A DNA stretch of 64,000 nt from Persicaria tinctoria (taxonomy: Eukaryota > Streptophyta > Magnoliopsida > Caryophyllales > Polygonaceae). The stretch is from assembly GCA_037127255.1 (NCBI GenBank), contig JBANSL010000004.1:54414318-54478317 (forward strand). The letters run 5' to 3'. Each line of letters starts with the position of its first letter. Within the stretch, counting starts at the first letter, position 1. Shown here piece after piece: positions 24,509 through 37,002 of this stretch. Made by a program: the position numbers and the translations under genes. The notes under the pieces were generated by a model. That model was not told the origin of the DNA, did not search any database, and saw only the letters and a program-made list of their open reading frames with translations.

Positions 24509-26518
24509 TAATTTATAATCTTCAGTTTCACAAATTTCATCAATGGAGTAAACAATTTATGCAATCTAAATATTTTGCCTACAAAATATTCCAACGAAGA
24601 TATCGTGGAACCATTGCCAAAGCTCCAGGCTTAAATATATGATGGGTTGTGGATCGAGTATATATTTTTGGATTTTTTGTGTCCCATTTTATTTAATATT
24701 TAAAATCAATTTTCACAACCATTTTAGATTTCACACCATACTTGTGAAATGAGCTGCAGAAAATGAATGGTTTATGTTTTTACTCGTTTTATGACCGTGT
24801 GTATTTTTATCGATCGGAGCCCAATTACTCAATTTTCCCCTCTAATAGACTATTCTTTTTAGATATTTACTATTTTTGATATTTGTTATTCATATTGTAT
24901 TTAATATTGAAACCTGATTTTCACCGTCATAATATATTTAACAACATGTCTATGAATCGGGCGAAATAAAATCTATGATTTATGTTTTTACTCGTTTTAA
25001 GACTGCGTATTTTCATGGAAATCCAAATATTCCAAATTGACATTCAATAGACGATTTATTTTTAGATGTTTTTACTTTTTGATGACTTAATCAAATGTTA
25101 AACTTACCTAGAAATGATAAAAGAAATGATACCATTGACGAACAAAACATAATTTGATTAAAAGTGAGAACAGTTGAACTGGAGGAAGGAGTTGGGTGGG
25201 GCACATGCATTGTCCACTGCATGAACTTCTTCTTTCTTACTTCTTAATCATATTATACGATGAGCTAACTATTTGAAATTCCAATTCACCAATAAATATT
25301 ATAAATTGTTAACATTCTGAAAGTAATTACCCTACACATGTAAGAAACGTTAACATAAGCAATAATAAAATAGAATGTTATACATTATAGAAATGGACAA
25401 CCTTCAATGAAGAAAAGAGAATGCTAATAGGCAACATGAGCTAATTAAAGCATCAAATAGCTCTAAAAAATCATTAAAAAAAAAGGCGCCAATTTGATCG
25501 AGAGATGCAACAGTAAGCCTCACCTAAAAGCTTAAAGTTTGCTTGTCGTGGACAACTTCAATCAACATCAGATTGCAATAGCTATTACGCACCCACATTG
25601 GACTGAAAAACAGACAACAAAATCTATCCCCAAAGAACAAATGCATCCAACCATGCTCTGAATTTTTATGAGCACCAAGTAGAGCCACCAAAGCAGCTCT
25701 TAAATCTGAAAAAATAACAGCTCCCTAACATGGAATATGAGCACCAAGCAGCACCTAAACAACTATCAAACAACAACAAAAAAGAACATCAATATTACTG
25801 AGTAATAGTTAAAGGTTGTTACATTGAGTTGCATTCTTGTCCCTTTCACCGAAATCATATCACTAAGTGCAACACCAAATCCAAATATTAACATCGAAAT
25901 ACATGATAGTAACAAAAGAGGGTTATCTGAAAAAAACAATTAAGGCTCAAGCAAATCACTAAAAGAAGTAAAAGCATTAGCAAGGGATCTCAAACAAACT
26001 CGAGGAGGATTTAGCAATTTTAGAAAGAAATTAAAGTGAAGTGTAAGAATGGGCAACAAAAAGAACAAACCAAATTCAATGTTCCTCTTAGGCGCGCTTC
26101 TACATCTAAACCATATATAACTACCAGCAAGAAACTGGAATCATTGCTACAAAAAAAAGAGATGAAGAAAGATGCTTACCAAAGAAAGGAATGATTGAAT
26201 TCCCCTATTCACCTGCTTTTAGGCTCGGGAATTGGTAGCAACACGAAAATCAATTGCTTCCACCCATCTCCTAAAGAGCAGGAGCATAATCAAGCAACAG
26301 GAGCATAATCAAGCAGCAAGAGCATAATCAGTAACATGTATTCGAGGAGGATTTGATTCATTCTTCCGAATATTTTCAAATATAACAACAGGAGCATAAT
26401 CAAGCAAACACGAAATCGCTAGAATATTTTCGGTCAAGTGCACAATCAGCGATGAGATTATTTGTGACAAGAGTCGACCAAAGAGCAGCGTAATCATTGC
26501 TTCAAGAATTTAAAAGTA
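24509..26518. other. AT-rich intergenic DNA with a short tandem repeat
   Basis: No coding sequence recognised. At 26,278-26,334 a unit close to GGAGCATAATCAAGCAACA is repeated three times in tandem. The rest is AT-rich, with many short A-runs. Confidence 0.55.
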
Positions 26519-26758
26519 CTCCATCTGTTAAAAAATATAAGTCTTTTTAGGCTTAAAGTTTTGTTTAGAAATATAAGTCCTTTTAGGTTTTCTAGGCGTT
26601 GGGTTAAGAGAAAAGTAACTTTTTGACTTGTTTTATGAAATACTATTGGTTGTTAGTGGTTGTGGATAATTAATGAGGGGTATAAATGTAATAAGTTTAT
26701 GATTTTCTTAATTTGTGTGCAAATGTCTAAAAAGACTTATATTGTTGAACGAAGGTAG
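26519..26758. mobile_element. Diverged Stowaway-like MITE, 240 bp
   Basis: Flanked by TA on both sides (26,517-26,518 and 26,759-26,760). The left end CTCCATCTGTTAAAAAATAT and the reverse complement of the right end, CTACCTTCGTTCAACAATAT, both lead into AAGTCTTTTTAG. The ends resemble the degenerate CTCCCTCCGTT family. Confidence 0.75.
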
Positions 26759-26760
26759 TA

Positions 26761-28395
26761 TATGTTACGGCAGTCTCAACACATTTTTTACTCCAAGAAT
26801 TTGAAACCATTGCTTTATTTGCTACATTTATTTCCCACAATTTCAACTTGTGATTTGTGAACCAACAGACCCTAAAATGAAAACTTCCAAACCTTCGTTG
26901 ACCTACACTAATAGGCTAAGTGGCCTATGTGACCTGATTCAGTCTACAAATCAAAGTGGGTGTTCAGAAGGGTCGGGGCCCTTGGTCACTTGGCACCTAA
27001 TTTTAACCAAGCAACCAAACAAACCAGATAAAGTTTCAATCATGATTCAAGACCAAAATTTCCTAATCACAAATGCAATTTAAGAGCGTAACATAAAAAG
27101 TTATCAATTAATACCTGTGAATCCACTTTCACCGCCACTCTCCTCATCAGTTGCCAGTGGTGGAGACTTGGAAGAACATTCAGAACTCATCGCTCGCTGC
27201 ACATCCGGCAATGGCGGCCACCTCTCCACGACATTACTGCATAATCGGCAGGCTTATCCAATGGCCTGTTTCACGGGGACTTAGATTCAGACCCCTACCC
27301 GGACTCACCACCTTCAGTAACCACAACCTTTTTCTCGAGAATCTCATCATCCGCCATCACCATCACCACCACTCACAATAAACTCCAATCCTAATAGGTT
27401 ATGAAAATTTTATGACAAATTAAAACAATCTGAACCTAGAAGAAGAAGAGGCTACAAATAGACCGCCCAAATCTCGAGCAAGGACCATCGCCCACACAAA
27501 TATCCGGCGTTCACCCCTTCACTGAGTCACCGGCGTCACCCTTCCCGGTGAGCTTCTCTTCTCCAGCGCAAGCCTTCTTTGTCTCGACAACCTCTCTTTC
27601 CGACCTCAAATCTTTCCGTCGCCAATCCAAATCATATAGCCGTCTCTCTTCATCTTTCCTCCACCCTCTTTTTCAGCAGCCCGACGGCTCTCCCTCCTAG
27701 CATCGGCCCTTGCTCCCTCATAAGTCCGGCGATTCTTTGGAAAACCCAAACCCTAAAAATTTGTGGAAAAAACTAGCAGAGAAGATGAAGATGAAGATGA
27801 AGTGGCCGGATTTAATAAATTGGGAGTGGAACTGTATTGGGAGAACATGGGAAGTAGAAAAGAATAAGTAGCTGAGGAGAGAACGTGGGAGAAAGGCTGC
27901 AAATTAGGGCTTTTTTAGTTTTACTCAGGGATTGAAGCGGTTGATGAGAGAACGTGGGAGAAAGGCTAACTTCTTAGTTTTACTCAGAAAATTAAATGAC
28001 ACGTGATGCAATTTTTTACAAAGAGTTTGCTTCTAATTTTATAAGTATAAAGGGTAAATTATTGTTTGATTTTTTTTATTCAAGTTATTTTATATAAAGA
28101 AAATAAAGAAACCCAAAATAAAAACTACTTGAAGAACCTCTCCAAAATTATAAATGCATAACTATAATATAAGAAAAAGTTGTGTTTTATTTATGATAAA
28201 ATTTTCAAATATTTTAATATAATCCACTGATTTGAATATCTCATGTTTATTTAAAGTATAAAGACATAAAGTTTAACAAAAAAATAGAAATATATTAGTT
28301 TAGTAAATAACATGTGAAGTGATTTTTTTTTTTATAAACACATGTGAAGTAGTTTGTAACTATTTAATTTTTAAACATTTATAATTTTTTTAATA
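26761..28395. other. Intergenic DNA, no recognised gene
   Basis: 27,130-27,800 is less AT-rich, with C-rich coding-like stretches on +, but no family is recognisable and the frames are short. It may be a decayed gene fragment. The flanks are AT-rich. Confidence 0.4.
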
Positions 28396-28800
28396 TAATC
28401 CACTTTTTTTTTTTTTGAACCGGAAAGAATTCGACTACCGGACATGTCCCGTGAGTCGAGAGACCGAAAGATCGGCAACGGACAAACCGTTATGAAAAGA
28501 AACGAAAAATACAAGACTAAACAACAGAGACCAAGCACCACAAACAAACTAGAGAAAGAAGCCCATAACTAACGAAGGCGAACGGTGTTGGAACCGGGAC
28601 AATGTGCATCATCACTCCTGACGTTGATAGAGGCAACGCAGGGGCACCCTGGGGAACAAAAGTGGAGACCTCAGATTTGGGCTCAGTCGACAACAAGCTA
28701 TCAGATCTCGATCACATCCACGACCTCTTGCGCGGTTGCAGAAGAAAGACCACAAAGCTCAATGATATACCACCGCTAGAAATAAGCAAGCAAAACTCTA
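28396..28800 (-). mobile_element. Probable retroposon fragment with poly(T) start (minus-strand poly(A))
   Basis: A run of 14 T at about 28,402 is followed by GAACCGGAAAGAATTCGACT and about 380 bp of moderately GC-rich sequence set in very AT-rich DNA. This fits a 5'-truncated retroposon inserted on the minus strand. The flanks on both sides contain related copies of TTTGAATATCTCATGTTT (28,232 and 28,890). No protein family was recognised and the right boundary is uncertain. Confidence 0.4.
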
Positions 28801-30049
28801 GAAAATGTCGGAGTAAATCTCTAAGAAGGTTAATATATAGTGTCATTATATCAAAGAATTATAAATTAACGTAATCCATATAATCTACTTATTTGAATAT
28901 CTCATGTTTCTCTTCCAACCCTTTTCAGTCGGTTTAGGTCCTTTGTTTGATTGTTTTCATGAAATCTTGAAGTACCTGGTCTATTTGGTACCTCGAATAC
29001 TTAGTAAATACCCCACTTTGATATTTGGTTTGCAAAAATACCTAGGTTTGAAAACAATTGCATCAATATGTGGAAATTTGCAAAAATACCTTATTTTATT
29101 ATCAAAACTACCCACCACCCCAAAAAATCAGGAAAAAAAAGTTAAATATTTTAAATATTTTTTCAATTTTCTGATATTTTTAAATTATATTAAATAATCA
29201 AATAATAATAAAAATCTGGAAGTAAAAAAATAATTAAAATCTCAATCCCCTTTATCCGGGCTGATAGACCCGGCCCCCAAATCCCAATCCAAACCCTAAC
29301 CAAAAACACCCCACCCCGTTCCTCTTCGGCTCCGTCGGCCCCAACCCTAGGTCTCCGACACTCAACCCCAACCCTAGGTATCCGGCGCTCGGACCATAGC
29401 TCGCGTCTCCGGCTCCATCGCCTGCGCCTGCACTTTCGCGCCCCCGACCGACCCAATCCCAATTCCTAACCAGAAACAAACAAGCGCCCCGATCGTCGCC
29501 GCCCATACCCTCCGTCGTTGTACGAGCAATCTGACACAATCTTTACACAATCTCTCGCCGATTTTTTATCATATACTGTCAGTATTCATATTTAAGATTG
29601 TCAAGAACCTCATTTATCATGTCACTATGGATAATAATCCTGAAGATATATATTGACAATCGTTTTCTAAATATGGTTAATAATCCTGAAGATATGATTG
29701 ACCATATCTTCATTGATTCTCTCCCCGATTATAGGTTTAATCCTGTCAGAATAAACATGAAGCCTGTCACTATAAACATTTTTCCTGTCATGTGGAACAA
29801 ATAACTTTATCACCTTGGGCAGACCTTTAATTTCTAGTTATGGAATGGATAAAATCGTATCTTTATTTTCTTCCCTATTATAGACCCCATCCTGTCATTA
29901 TTAGATATCTGTTTTATCATCAAAAACATATATCCTGTCAACAACAAATATATCATTGTCAATAATTGATTCTCTTAATAAGGCAATGATTTTCATCCGG
30001 CTAGTTTTATTATTCTTAAATTTATGAGAAAAATATATTAAAAACATTA

Positions 30050-30054
<5 letters not shown>
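28801..30054. other. Intergenic DNA; GC-rich patch and repeated CCTGTCA words
   Basis: 29,250-29,540 is GC-rich with long but compositionally biased frames that I do not accept as genes. 29,740-29,945 has five CCTGTCA words (ATCCTGTCA, GCCTGTCA, TTCCTGTCA) in a weakly repetitive context. Confidence 0.4.

Positions 30055-30104
<50 letters not shown>
30055..30104. repeat. (AT)n microsatellite
   Basis: About 25 AT units. Confidence 0.95.
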
Positions 30105-30108
<4 letters not shown>

Positions 30109-30147
30109 CTTCTTTTAATTCATAATACTCTTTTTAATTATTTTTAT

Positions 30148-30756
30148 TAGACTTGAGCATGGGCGGGCTTGGGCGGGCTTGGGCCGGGCCTCCCACCTTT
30201 TCACAGCCCATTGTACCGGGCCGGGCTTGGGCCATGCCCGGTTGTTGGGCCTATTACCTTGCCCAAGCCCGCCCGTGTCGGCGGGCCGGGCTGCCCACCG
30301 GGCCAAACGGGCTTTTCATTTAAAAGATATAAATTAAATTAATGAAGACTTAAGGGTGTCAAACACATACATACAATATAAAAATTAATATATTATATAC
30401 TGTATATAATATATTATCAAGGTAAAACACATACGGAGTATAAATTTACATACATTTACATACATACATACAGTATATAATATTACATACATTTTAAAAA
30501 GGTAAGAGTGTAAAAAACATACGGAGTATAAATTTACATACATACATACAATATATAATATATTATTAAATAATAATATATACCGGGCGGGCCTACCGGC
30601 CCGCTTGGGCTTTATACTCTGCCCAAGCCCAGCCCGGTGGGCCTACCGGGCCGGGTCCGTCGGCCCGCTTGGGCCAATTGCTCTGCCCAAGCCCGTCTTT
30701 TTTACCGGGCGGGCTGGGCGGGCCGGGCGGGTTAGCCCACGTTTGCTCAGGTCTAA
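30148..30756. mobile_element. hAT-like non-autonomous element with GC-rich arms, 609 bp
   Basis: TAGACTTGAGCATGGGCGGG at the left and the reverse complement TTAGACCTGAGCAAACGTGG at the right form imperfect inverted ends. Subterminal arms are full of GGGCGGGC, GGCCCG and CCCAAGCCC words. ATTTTTAT lies directly outside both ends (30,140-30,147 and 30,757-30,764), matching an 8-bp target duplication. The centre is AT-rich, with CATACGGAGTATAAATTTAC occurring more than once. The 8-bp duplication suggests hAT; no transposase is present. Confidence 0.68.
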
Positions 30757-30764
30757 ATTTTTAT

Positions 30765-32559
30765 ATTTAAATTTAGAATTAAAATCAGTCATTATTTTTA
30801 GCACAAATAGCCTATTTTTTAGCACATATGACCTACCTATTCTATTTTTGCTATTCTCAGAAAACGGGTATATTTTTGCAAACCGAACACCGATTTAGTG
30901 TATTTCTGCAAATCGGCCTTAATTTTTAAAAAAAAGACGTGGGGCCTGAATGTGCCCAAATTTTGTCGGGCAGAAGGTCAGCCCCTAAAACGAAGTCTCG
31001 GGCAGCAAGCAAAAATGAAGTAGGGGCCACTTTCTTGTTAAGGCATAATCTTTTCCGGACAAAGAAATTAATCTTCCTGGGCCTGGGCCCATCTCTTAGG
31101 CCCACCACAAACCTCCCCAAAACCTTCCTTTTAAAAAGCTCTCCCTGGACCTCTCCTCACTGAATCCCTCTCTCCCCCCTAACACTCTTGTGCAAAAAGT
31201 CTTACAAATCCACTGAAGAAGGAACTCAACGAAAGCTTCTGAATGGTAAGTAAACCACTAATCCCACCTACCATTTCATTTTCATCTTCTCATGCTAACT
31301 GCCTAACTAACCTTTTCATCTTCCGTGATCGCGCTCGCAGGTGATCATAGCTCCAATGAATAGGTCGTCGATGTTCCCATCTGACGACCACAAAGGTATC
31401 CATGTGGATGCTGTCTTGGTGCTATAGAGTGTAATCAGACGCTATCCTACCTGAGCTTTTCATATCCAATATGTATACTTTTTTAGTTCTAGTTTTTTTT
31501 TTTCCTTTCAAATTTTGTGTTCTTGACCTTGTAAGACCTTTTCTTGGCCTTGTAAGACCTGATGTGTTACTTACTCTCCTTGCGGCTTGTCTAGTTATAG
31601 ACATTGCGATAAGGAGTATAAGTGTGTGTTCTTGCTACTCCCTTTCTCCCGTTTCCGCTCAACTCATCTTCTCCTTCCTTGTCTATCCCTCCTGAGCTAC
31701 TCCCATTAGCTAGAAGTTAGGTGAACTATATCAATTAGATTTTTATTGATGTACATAAATTATTTTGCATGTGAAATATATTGATTTTCAATTTCCATGA
31801 GCAAAAACTAACAAATTGTTTACTTACATTCAATCAACAGTTATATATATGTTCATTCATTAATTAGCAATGATTTATATTTATAATTCCACTCCATAAC
31901 TCAATGTAATGGATAAAAACAACAATTTATGGCTATATATAAAACTGTTGATTAACAAGTAGGTACAATTGTAACATTTCCAATTTCAGAACTAGTGTAG
32001 CGTCTAATTAAACTATACCCATAAAATTAATTAATTAGAGCTTGGTATATACATATATAATTATAATACATATATGTATGGCTAATTAAGAAAATATATA
32101 CTATATTGATCATCGTAGAATTGAATTAAACTGTAAATTGAGGGAAATTAAAATTGTTACATACACAAAAGTCAGCAAAAAGTAAGAAAACAAATGATGG
32201 AAGAGGAAGACAAAAGAGGCAAAAGAGACAAGTGTTTGGGAAATAACTCAAATGAGTGAAAGTGTGAATATTCTCACTTAGTTTTCCAGTGGGTGGGAAG
32301 TGGGAACGTTAAAACGTACGTACATTATACACACTGAGAAGCCACTCGTGACTGCACCCTTAACTTTCTACTGCACTCACACTTCACTTCATCCCAAAAG
32401 GGTTTTTGCTCCATGTTAAGTCATTCCACGTGCTCCCCCATCGCCCTTTCCATCAATCCTTTACCGTAGAACCTATTTTAAGCAGCTTATTGGAAAAATA
32501 ATAACACCACCTTCGACGTATAGAAAGATGAATAAATCATCGATGTCGTGTTTCTTTAT

Positions 32560-32592
<33 letters not shown>

Positions 32593-33016
32593 TGCTTCGA
32601 AAATGAAAATAGTTATATGGGGAGACCCGTTGCAATTGTTTATTCATCGTACAATTACATTGCAGTCCATGTCTCTAGGTTAATTAATTTCAATAGGGTT
32701 TTATAAAGACTCAATTTCTTCTTTTGTGTTGTAGCTTGTGTATACCAAAATAATACTAGTACTAGTATAATTTCCGTACCACGGAGCACATTGAAAAAAC
32801 ATATAAATACAATTTTATAAGTATAAAAAATTGCTACTATAAAATTAAATAAATTATTACCATGCGTTATCATAAAATAGAATAAAAATAGATTTGATAA
32901 AGTAAGTAAAAAAGAATAATAATATTTATGAAAAATGTGTGAAAACTATACGAGTTGAAGATTTAAGTAGAGTAGGTTGATTGGGTGAAAAATCTTAAAA
33001 TAAAGGTGCGCGCTTA
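30765..33016. other. Intergenic DNA; a possible gene 5' end near 31.2 kb
   Basis: 31,090-31,400 has CT-rich DNA resembling a 5' UTR. AATG|GTAAGT and GCGCTCGCAG|GTGATC, near 31,240-31,340, could splice to an ORF starting MVIIAPMNRSSMFPSDDHK and then a GT donor. No downstream exon or family is recognisable, so this is a weak lead. The rest is AT-rich, with a CT tract at about 32,562-32,583. Confidence 0.25.
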
Positions 33017-33026
33017 TAACACCTAA
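33017..33026. repeat. Target site duplication, left (TAACACCTAA)
   Basis: The identical 10 bp is found at 36,971-36,980, immediately outside the MULE termini. Confidence 0.92.
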
Positions 33027-36000
33027 GAGTAAATTACACATAACCACCCATAAATTAGGGTACTTTTCACATAACCACCCGTAAAATTATAAATTACAAT
33101 AAACCACCCATAAATTAAATTTGTTTTCAGATGACCACCCACTCATAATAAAGCTCCATTTTTTTATGTTGAAAGACAAAAATGCCCCTAATCCAATCTG
33201 CATTTGATAACTTTCAAGCAGTAAATGGAAGCTAATATAATACATAAATGTAATATTAGACATTGTCATTAAAATTTGACCCCAAAAAAAGACATTGCCA
33301 TTAAACAACTTCCTACCCTAACATGCTAGGACAAATACGCAAGCTACCCACAGATGCTAAAAAAAACTAGTTCATTTCAAGTTTGTCAAAATAAAAATGA
33401 CTAGAGCAAATAGGCATGCTGTTCAACGAAAAAAATCAGCACAAAATATCTTCAGCAACTATGCATCTATGGCTTCCATGGAGCTTTAGCTATGTGCCTA
33501 TGTGAGCTTGGGGACTTTCTTCAACTGATTGGCTTACTCCATGACCAAGTTTTGATGATTTTTGAAGCATACTTGCAACTGCACTTGAGGAATGTTGTGA
33601 TTGAGAACCCATATACTCGTTCTTCTTCACAAAAATAAAATTCATGTAGCCAGTCAGTAAACATTTTTATTCACCTAAAATATTAAACAGATACGAGTGT
33701 AATTTGATAACATAAATTAAGATGGTCTTTCTCTTTTGAAAAAAAAAATTCACATACTTGAGTATTAAAATCATAAGTTGCTTCAGTTCTAGGCACATTG
33801 AGCTGAGATGATGAAGTAGCATGATGTTGACCCTGTTCATAAGTATCATACACTATCAATTGTAATGCAACCATCCCTATCTATTTCAATAAATATCATG
33901 ACATCAATAGTAAGGGAGGTATAAGCTTAAACCTTCGTATGATTCCTTGTCTTAGAGTTACCGGCAACCCTAACTGTTTTTGGGTTTTTCGGCCTTCCTC
34001 CTTTGTTGTTCGATTTAGATGGCTCTGGCTCCTTCGGTAGATTGTTGCACTTTTTTTTGTTGTGTCCTTGTTGCCCACAATGGCTGCAGTTGTACTTAAC
34101 ACAAGTTCGAATTTTTTTCTTTGGCTTCTCCTCTCCTCGTTCCATTCTACGAGCCTTCTTAGGCCTTCCAGGTTGCACAATAAACAAGGGAGGAGCAGGT
34201 GGTGTTTGATCAGTTACAACCCATTCCTTTTCTCCAACCAAGGGCTCGATAGTGTGATCGTAAGCCTTCAGGTAAGTGTGTGCACTATAATACTTGTCTA
34301 CAAAATCCTCCAGATTTCCCCTCCGCATCATTATGCAAGCTGCAGCATGTGGGCAAGGGATCCCCGTCAAATCCCACTTGTTACACCTACAACTTCTCTG
34401 AGCAAGGTCAACCACATACTTTCTTCCGAATTGTTCTACTTCAAATCTATCATTTCCTCCCCAATGAGCTCTGCAATTACTCAAAGCTTCCAACTTTGCA
34501 TTCTCCACCCTTTTTCTTGCCTTTGGTGTGATTAATCCAACATAGCTAGCCATTCCCGATCTTTTAGACACAAATCTCTTCATCAATGATCGTCGAATCC
34601 ACTCACACATGGTTAGGATCGGTTTGTCCATAACTTTCAAGATGTAGTTGTTGAAGCTCTCACAAACATTGTTTAAAAGCATGTCAGACTTGCTATAACA
34701 CTTGAATCTATGCCTTGCCCAAGTATTAGGGTCTGCTTGCATCAAGTATGCATATGCTCTTCCATCTAGGCTATTTATGTATGCCATTGTCTCCTCAAAA
34801 TCAACCACATTAGTTGCCCTTGCTGCAGCCCACAAAGCATCTTTGAAGGCCTTTCCTGGCCATTTCACTTTGAAGTTGTTGTACAAATGTCGAACACAAA
34901 CCCTTGTATCAGCCATAGGTGCAATTAAATTCAGAGCCTCCAACAACCCCTACAAAGGTATAAGCTCAAGTAATTAATAATCCAACTCAATAGCTAGACT
35001 AATAAATAAATGCCTAAAAAAAGACTAATAAATGCAAACCAACATATGAATAATTAAATAGATACCTTTTGCCTATCGGACATGAATGTCAAGGATAATT
35101 GTCCCAAATCTTGCATAAGATTCTCTAGAAACCAACACCATGTGTCCTTCCTTTCAGCCTCTACTACTGCAAAAGCCACTGGAAAAATATTGTCATTACC
35201 ATCTGTAGCCACAGCAATTAGAATCTGGCCTGTATATAAACCTTTGAGGTGGCAACCATCAAGGCCAATAATCGGCCTACAACCCATGATGAAGCCTTTC
35301 TTGCAAGAGTTTAAGCAAATGTATAGCCTTTGAAACAATGGCCTCTCAACTACATCATGGTTGACTTTGACATATGCTGTGCTCCCATGATCACACTTCA
35401 TTATTGTGGCTGCATAGTCCCATACTCTTACGTATTGAGCACTGCAATCACCTTGAGTCATCACATATGCACGAAACCTTGCCCTCCATGCTTGCATATA
35501 TGAAATCTCGACCTTGTAATCAACACGTACAGTTCCCATAAAACCTTCTAGTCTCCATTTAGGATCATCTCTGTAAAGCTCAATGTACTTCTCGGCTAAC
35601 CATTTGGATGTCACCCTTGCATTATTATGTTGCCACCCGCATGTATGCTCAGGCATCCATGTCTTTAGCTGAAAAGTGCCATCTTCCCCCATCCTTCTTG
35701 CACAAGCTTTGAAGCCACAATATATTTTCTTGCAAACACACTTCTTTCTTCCACGCTTCATAGCACAATCACATTTATACTTGCAATAAGCTGATATCTT
35801 AGTACCATCATTATGTAAATAATAGAACTCACCACCATTTTCAATGGAATGTTGTACAAGAGCACGTCTGAATATATCATTGGATCCAAATCTCATCCCT
35901 GCCTTTAAGAATATTTTTTTCTTTGAATCAGCAAGAGGGTTAAACTCGGGATACCTTACTTTTTTCTCACCGTCTGAATCACTAAAACTTAACAGATTGT

Positions 36001-36970
36001 CTGGTTCGTCTTCTAATTCCAACTCTTGTCCATATTCTCCCGTCATCACAATCTCATTCAGTTGAACAGAAAATCCAAAATCTTCTTCAACTGAAACATC
36101 CACATTATCTTGGAATATATCATCGTCCTCGTCTTCACTATCAGTAAACTTGTAGTCTGTATCCGAGGAAGAATCTGATCCAACCACAATGCCCTCCTCT
36201 GCTTCGCCTTCTTCATTGTAATCTTGCTCATTTTCAAGATGCTTTAGGACCAAACTCATCTCTTACCTACAAGTAAAAAAACATAAACGAAGATTAATAA
36301 AAAAAAATTCTTATACAAGTAGACATAAGTAAAATAAATAGACCATAATAAATGTGTCAATTGACCAACCAAACAACCACTATACTCTCTTCATTGGGAC
36401 CACTTACAGTACATAGCAGACAACATAAATATTCTTCCAAAAAGCCATAACTTGGACGAATAAAGACAAGAAACATAAAAAAGAATCAAGCTTTTCACAA
36501 ATTTGTGCTACATCACCCATAAACAAAGCATTTTATTCTTACTGAGTAGAAAAGTTGAATCCCTAAAAGCACAAACTACAAACCCTAAATTTAACGCCTA
36601 AATACAAAAAATGAAAACCTTAAAGAGTGGTGAGCAGAGGAAATCAAAGCTCGCATAAGAACAAAACATCTATGGGAAAGAGTACATGGGAAGTCTTACA
36701 TGAGAAGAGAAAATCAAAGCTTGAAGTGGTAAGCACAGAGGCAATGACTATGGGCAATCTCCTCCCCCAAATGCCGAACAAAAGGTTGGATAAGATCTAG
36801 AAAGTGGTTCTAGATAGGGGGCATTTTCGTCTTTATAAATGAAACCAATAGGAAGGGGTGGCCTCTTGAAAAAGGATATAATTTACGGGTGGTTTAAGGT
36901 AATTTTTGATTTTGTGGGTGGTTATGTGAAAAACACCATAATTTACGGGTGGTTTATCTGCAATTTACTC
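33027..36970. mobile_element. Complete, potentially autonomous MULE, 3,944 bp
   Basis: Terminal inverted repeats of roughly 160 bp: the left begins GAGTAAATTACACATAACCA, the right, reverse-complemented, begins GAGTAAATTGCAGATAAACC. Both carry repeated AACCACCC(A/G)TAAA words and end near AAAATGCCCC. A perfect 10-bp duplication, TAACACCTAA, flanks the element. Inside is a single minus-strand transposase gene with all exons open. Complete ends, a target duplication and an intact gene together indicate recent, possibly still autonomous, transposition. Confidence 0.93.
33490..36259 (-). CDS. MULE transposase (MuDR-like, DDE + SWIM + zinc knuckle), four exons
   Basis: Exons on the minus strand: 36259-35066, 34949-33933, 33832-33758 and 33624-33490, all with GT..AG introns and continuous frame, giving about 806 residues. 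Order of parts: acidic N-terminus (1-110), Cys-rich MuDR-type region (about 160-215), then the DDE core with Asp334 (GLDGCHLKG), Asp395 (FMSDRQK) and Glu495 (NNVCESFNN). The SWIM zinc finger uses Cys585, Cys587, Cys597 and His599. A CCHC zinc knuckle (686-699) and AT-hook-like GRPK motifs follow. The exon 1-2 junction restores SDRQKGLLEAL across the catalytic Asp region. The last two exons code for a Ser/Gln-rich tail and rest mainly on splice-site and frame agreement. The gene is the only one in the element and presumably binds the terminal repeats. I see no stop or frameshift. Confidence 0.9.
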
Positions 36971-36980
36971 TAACACCTAA
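36971..36980. repeat. Target site duplication, right (TAACACCTAA)
   Basis: Identical to 33,017-33,026. Only 13 bp separate it from the left duplication of the next element. Confidence 0.92.
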
Positions 36981-37002
36981 TTAAAAAATACTTTACGATT
37001 TA

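Noticed and set aside
29190..29539. Two overlapping Gly/Arg-rich minus-strand ORFs
   Set aside because: Composition-driven frames in a GC-rich patch, with no family resemblance or splice support.
33927..34535. Plus-strand ORFs opposite the MULE transposase
   Set aside because: Shadows of the well-supported minus-strand exon carrying the SWIM and zinc-knuckle motifs.
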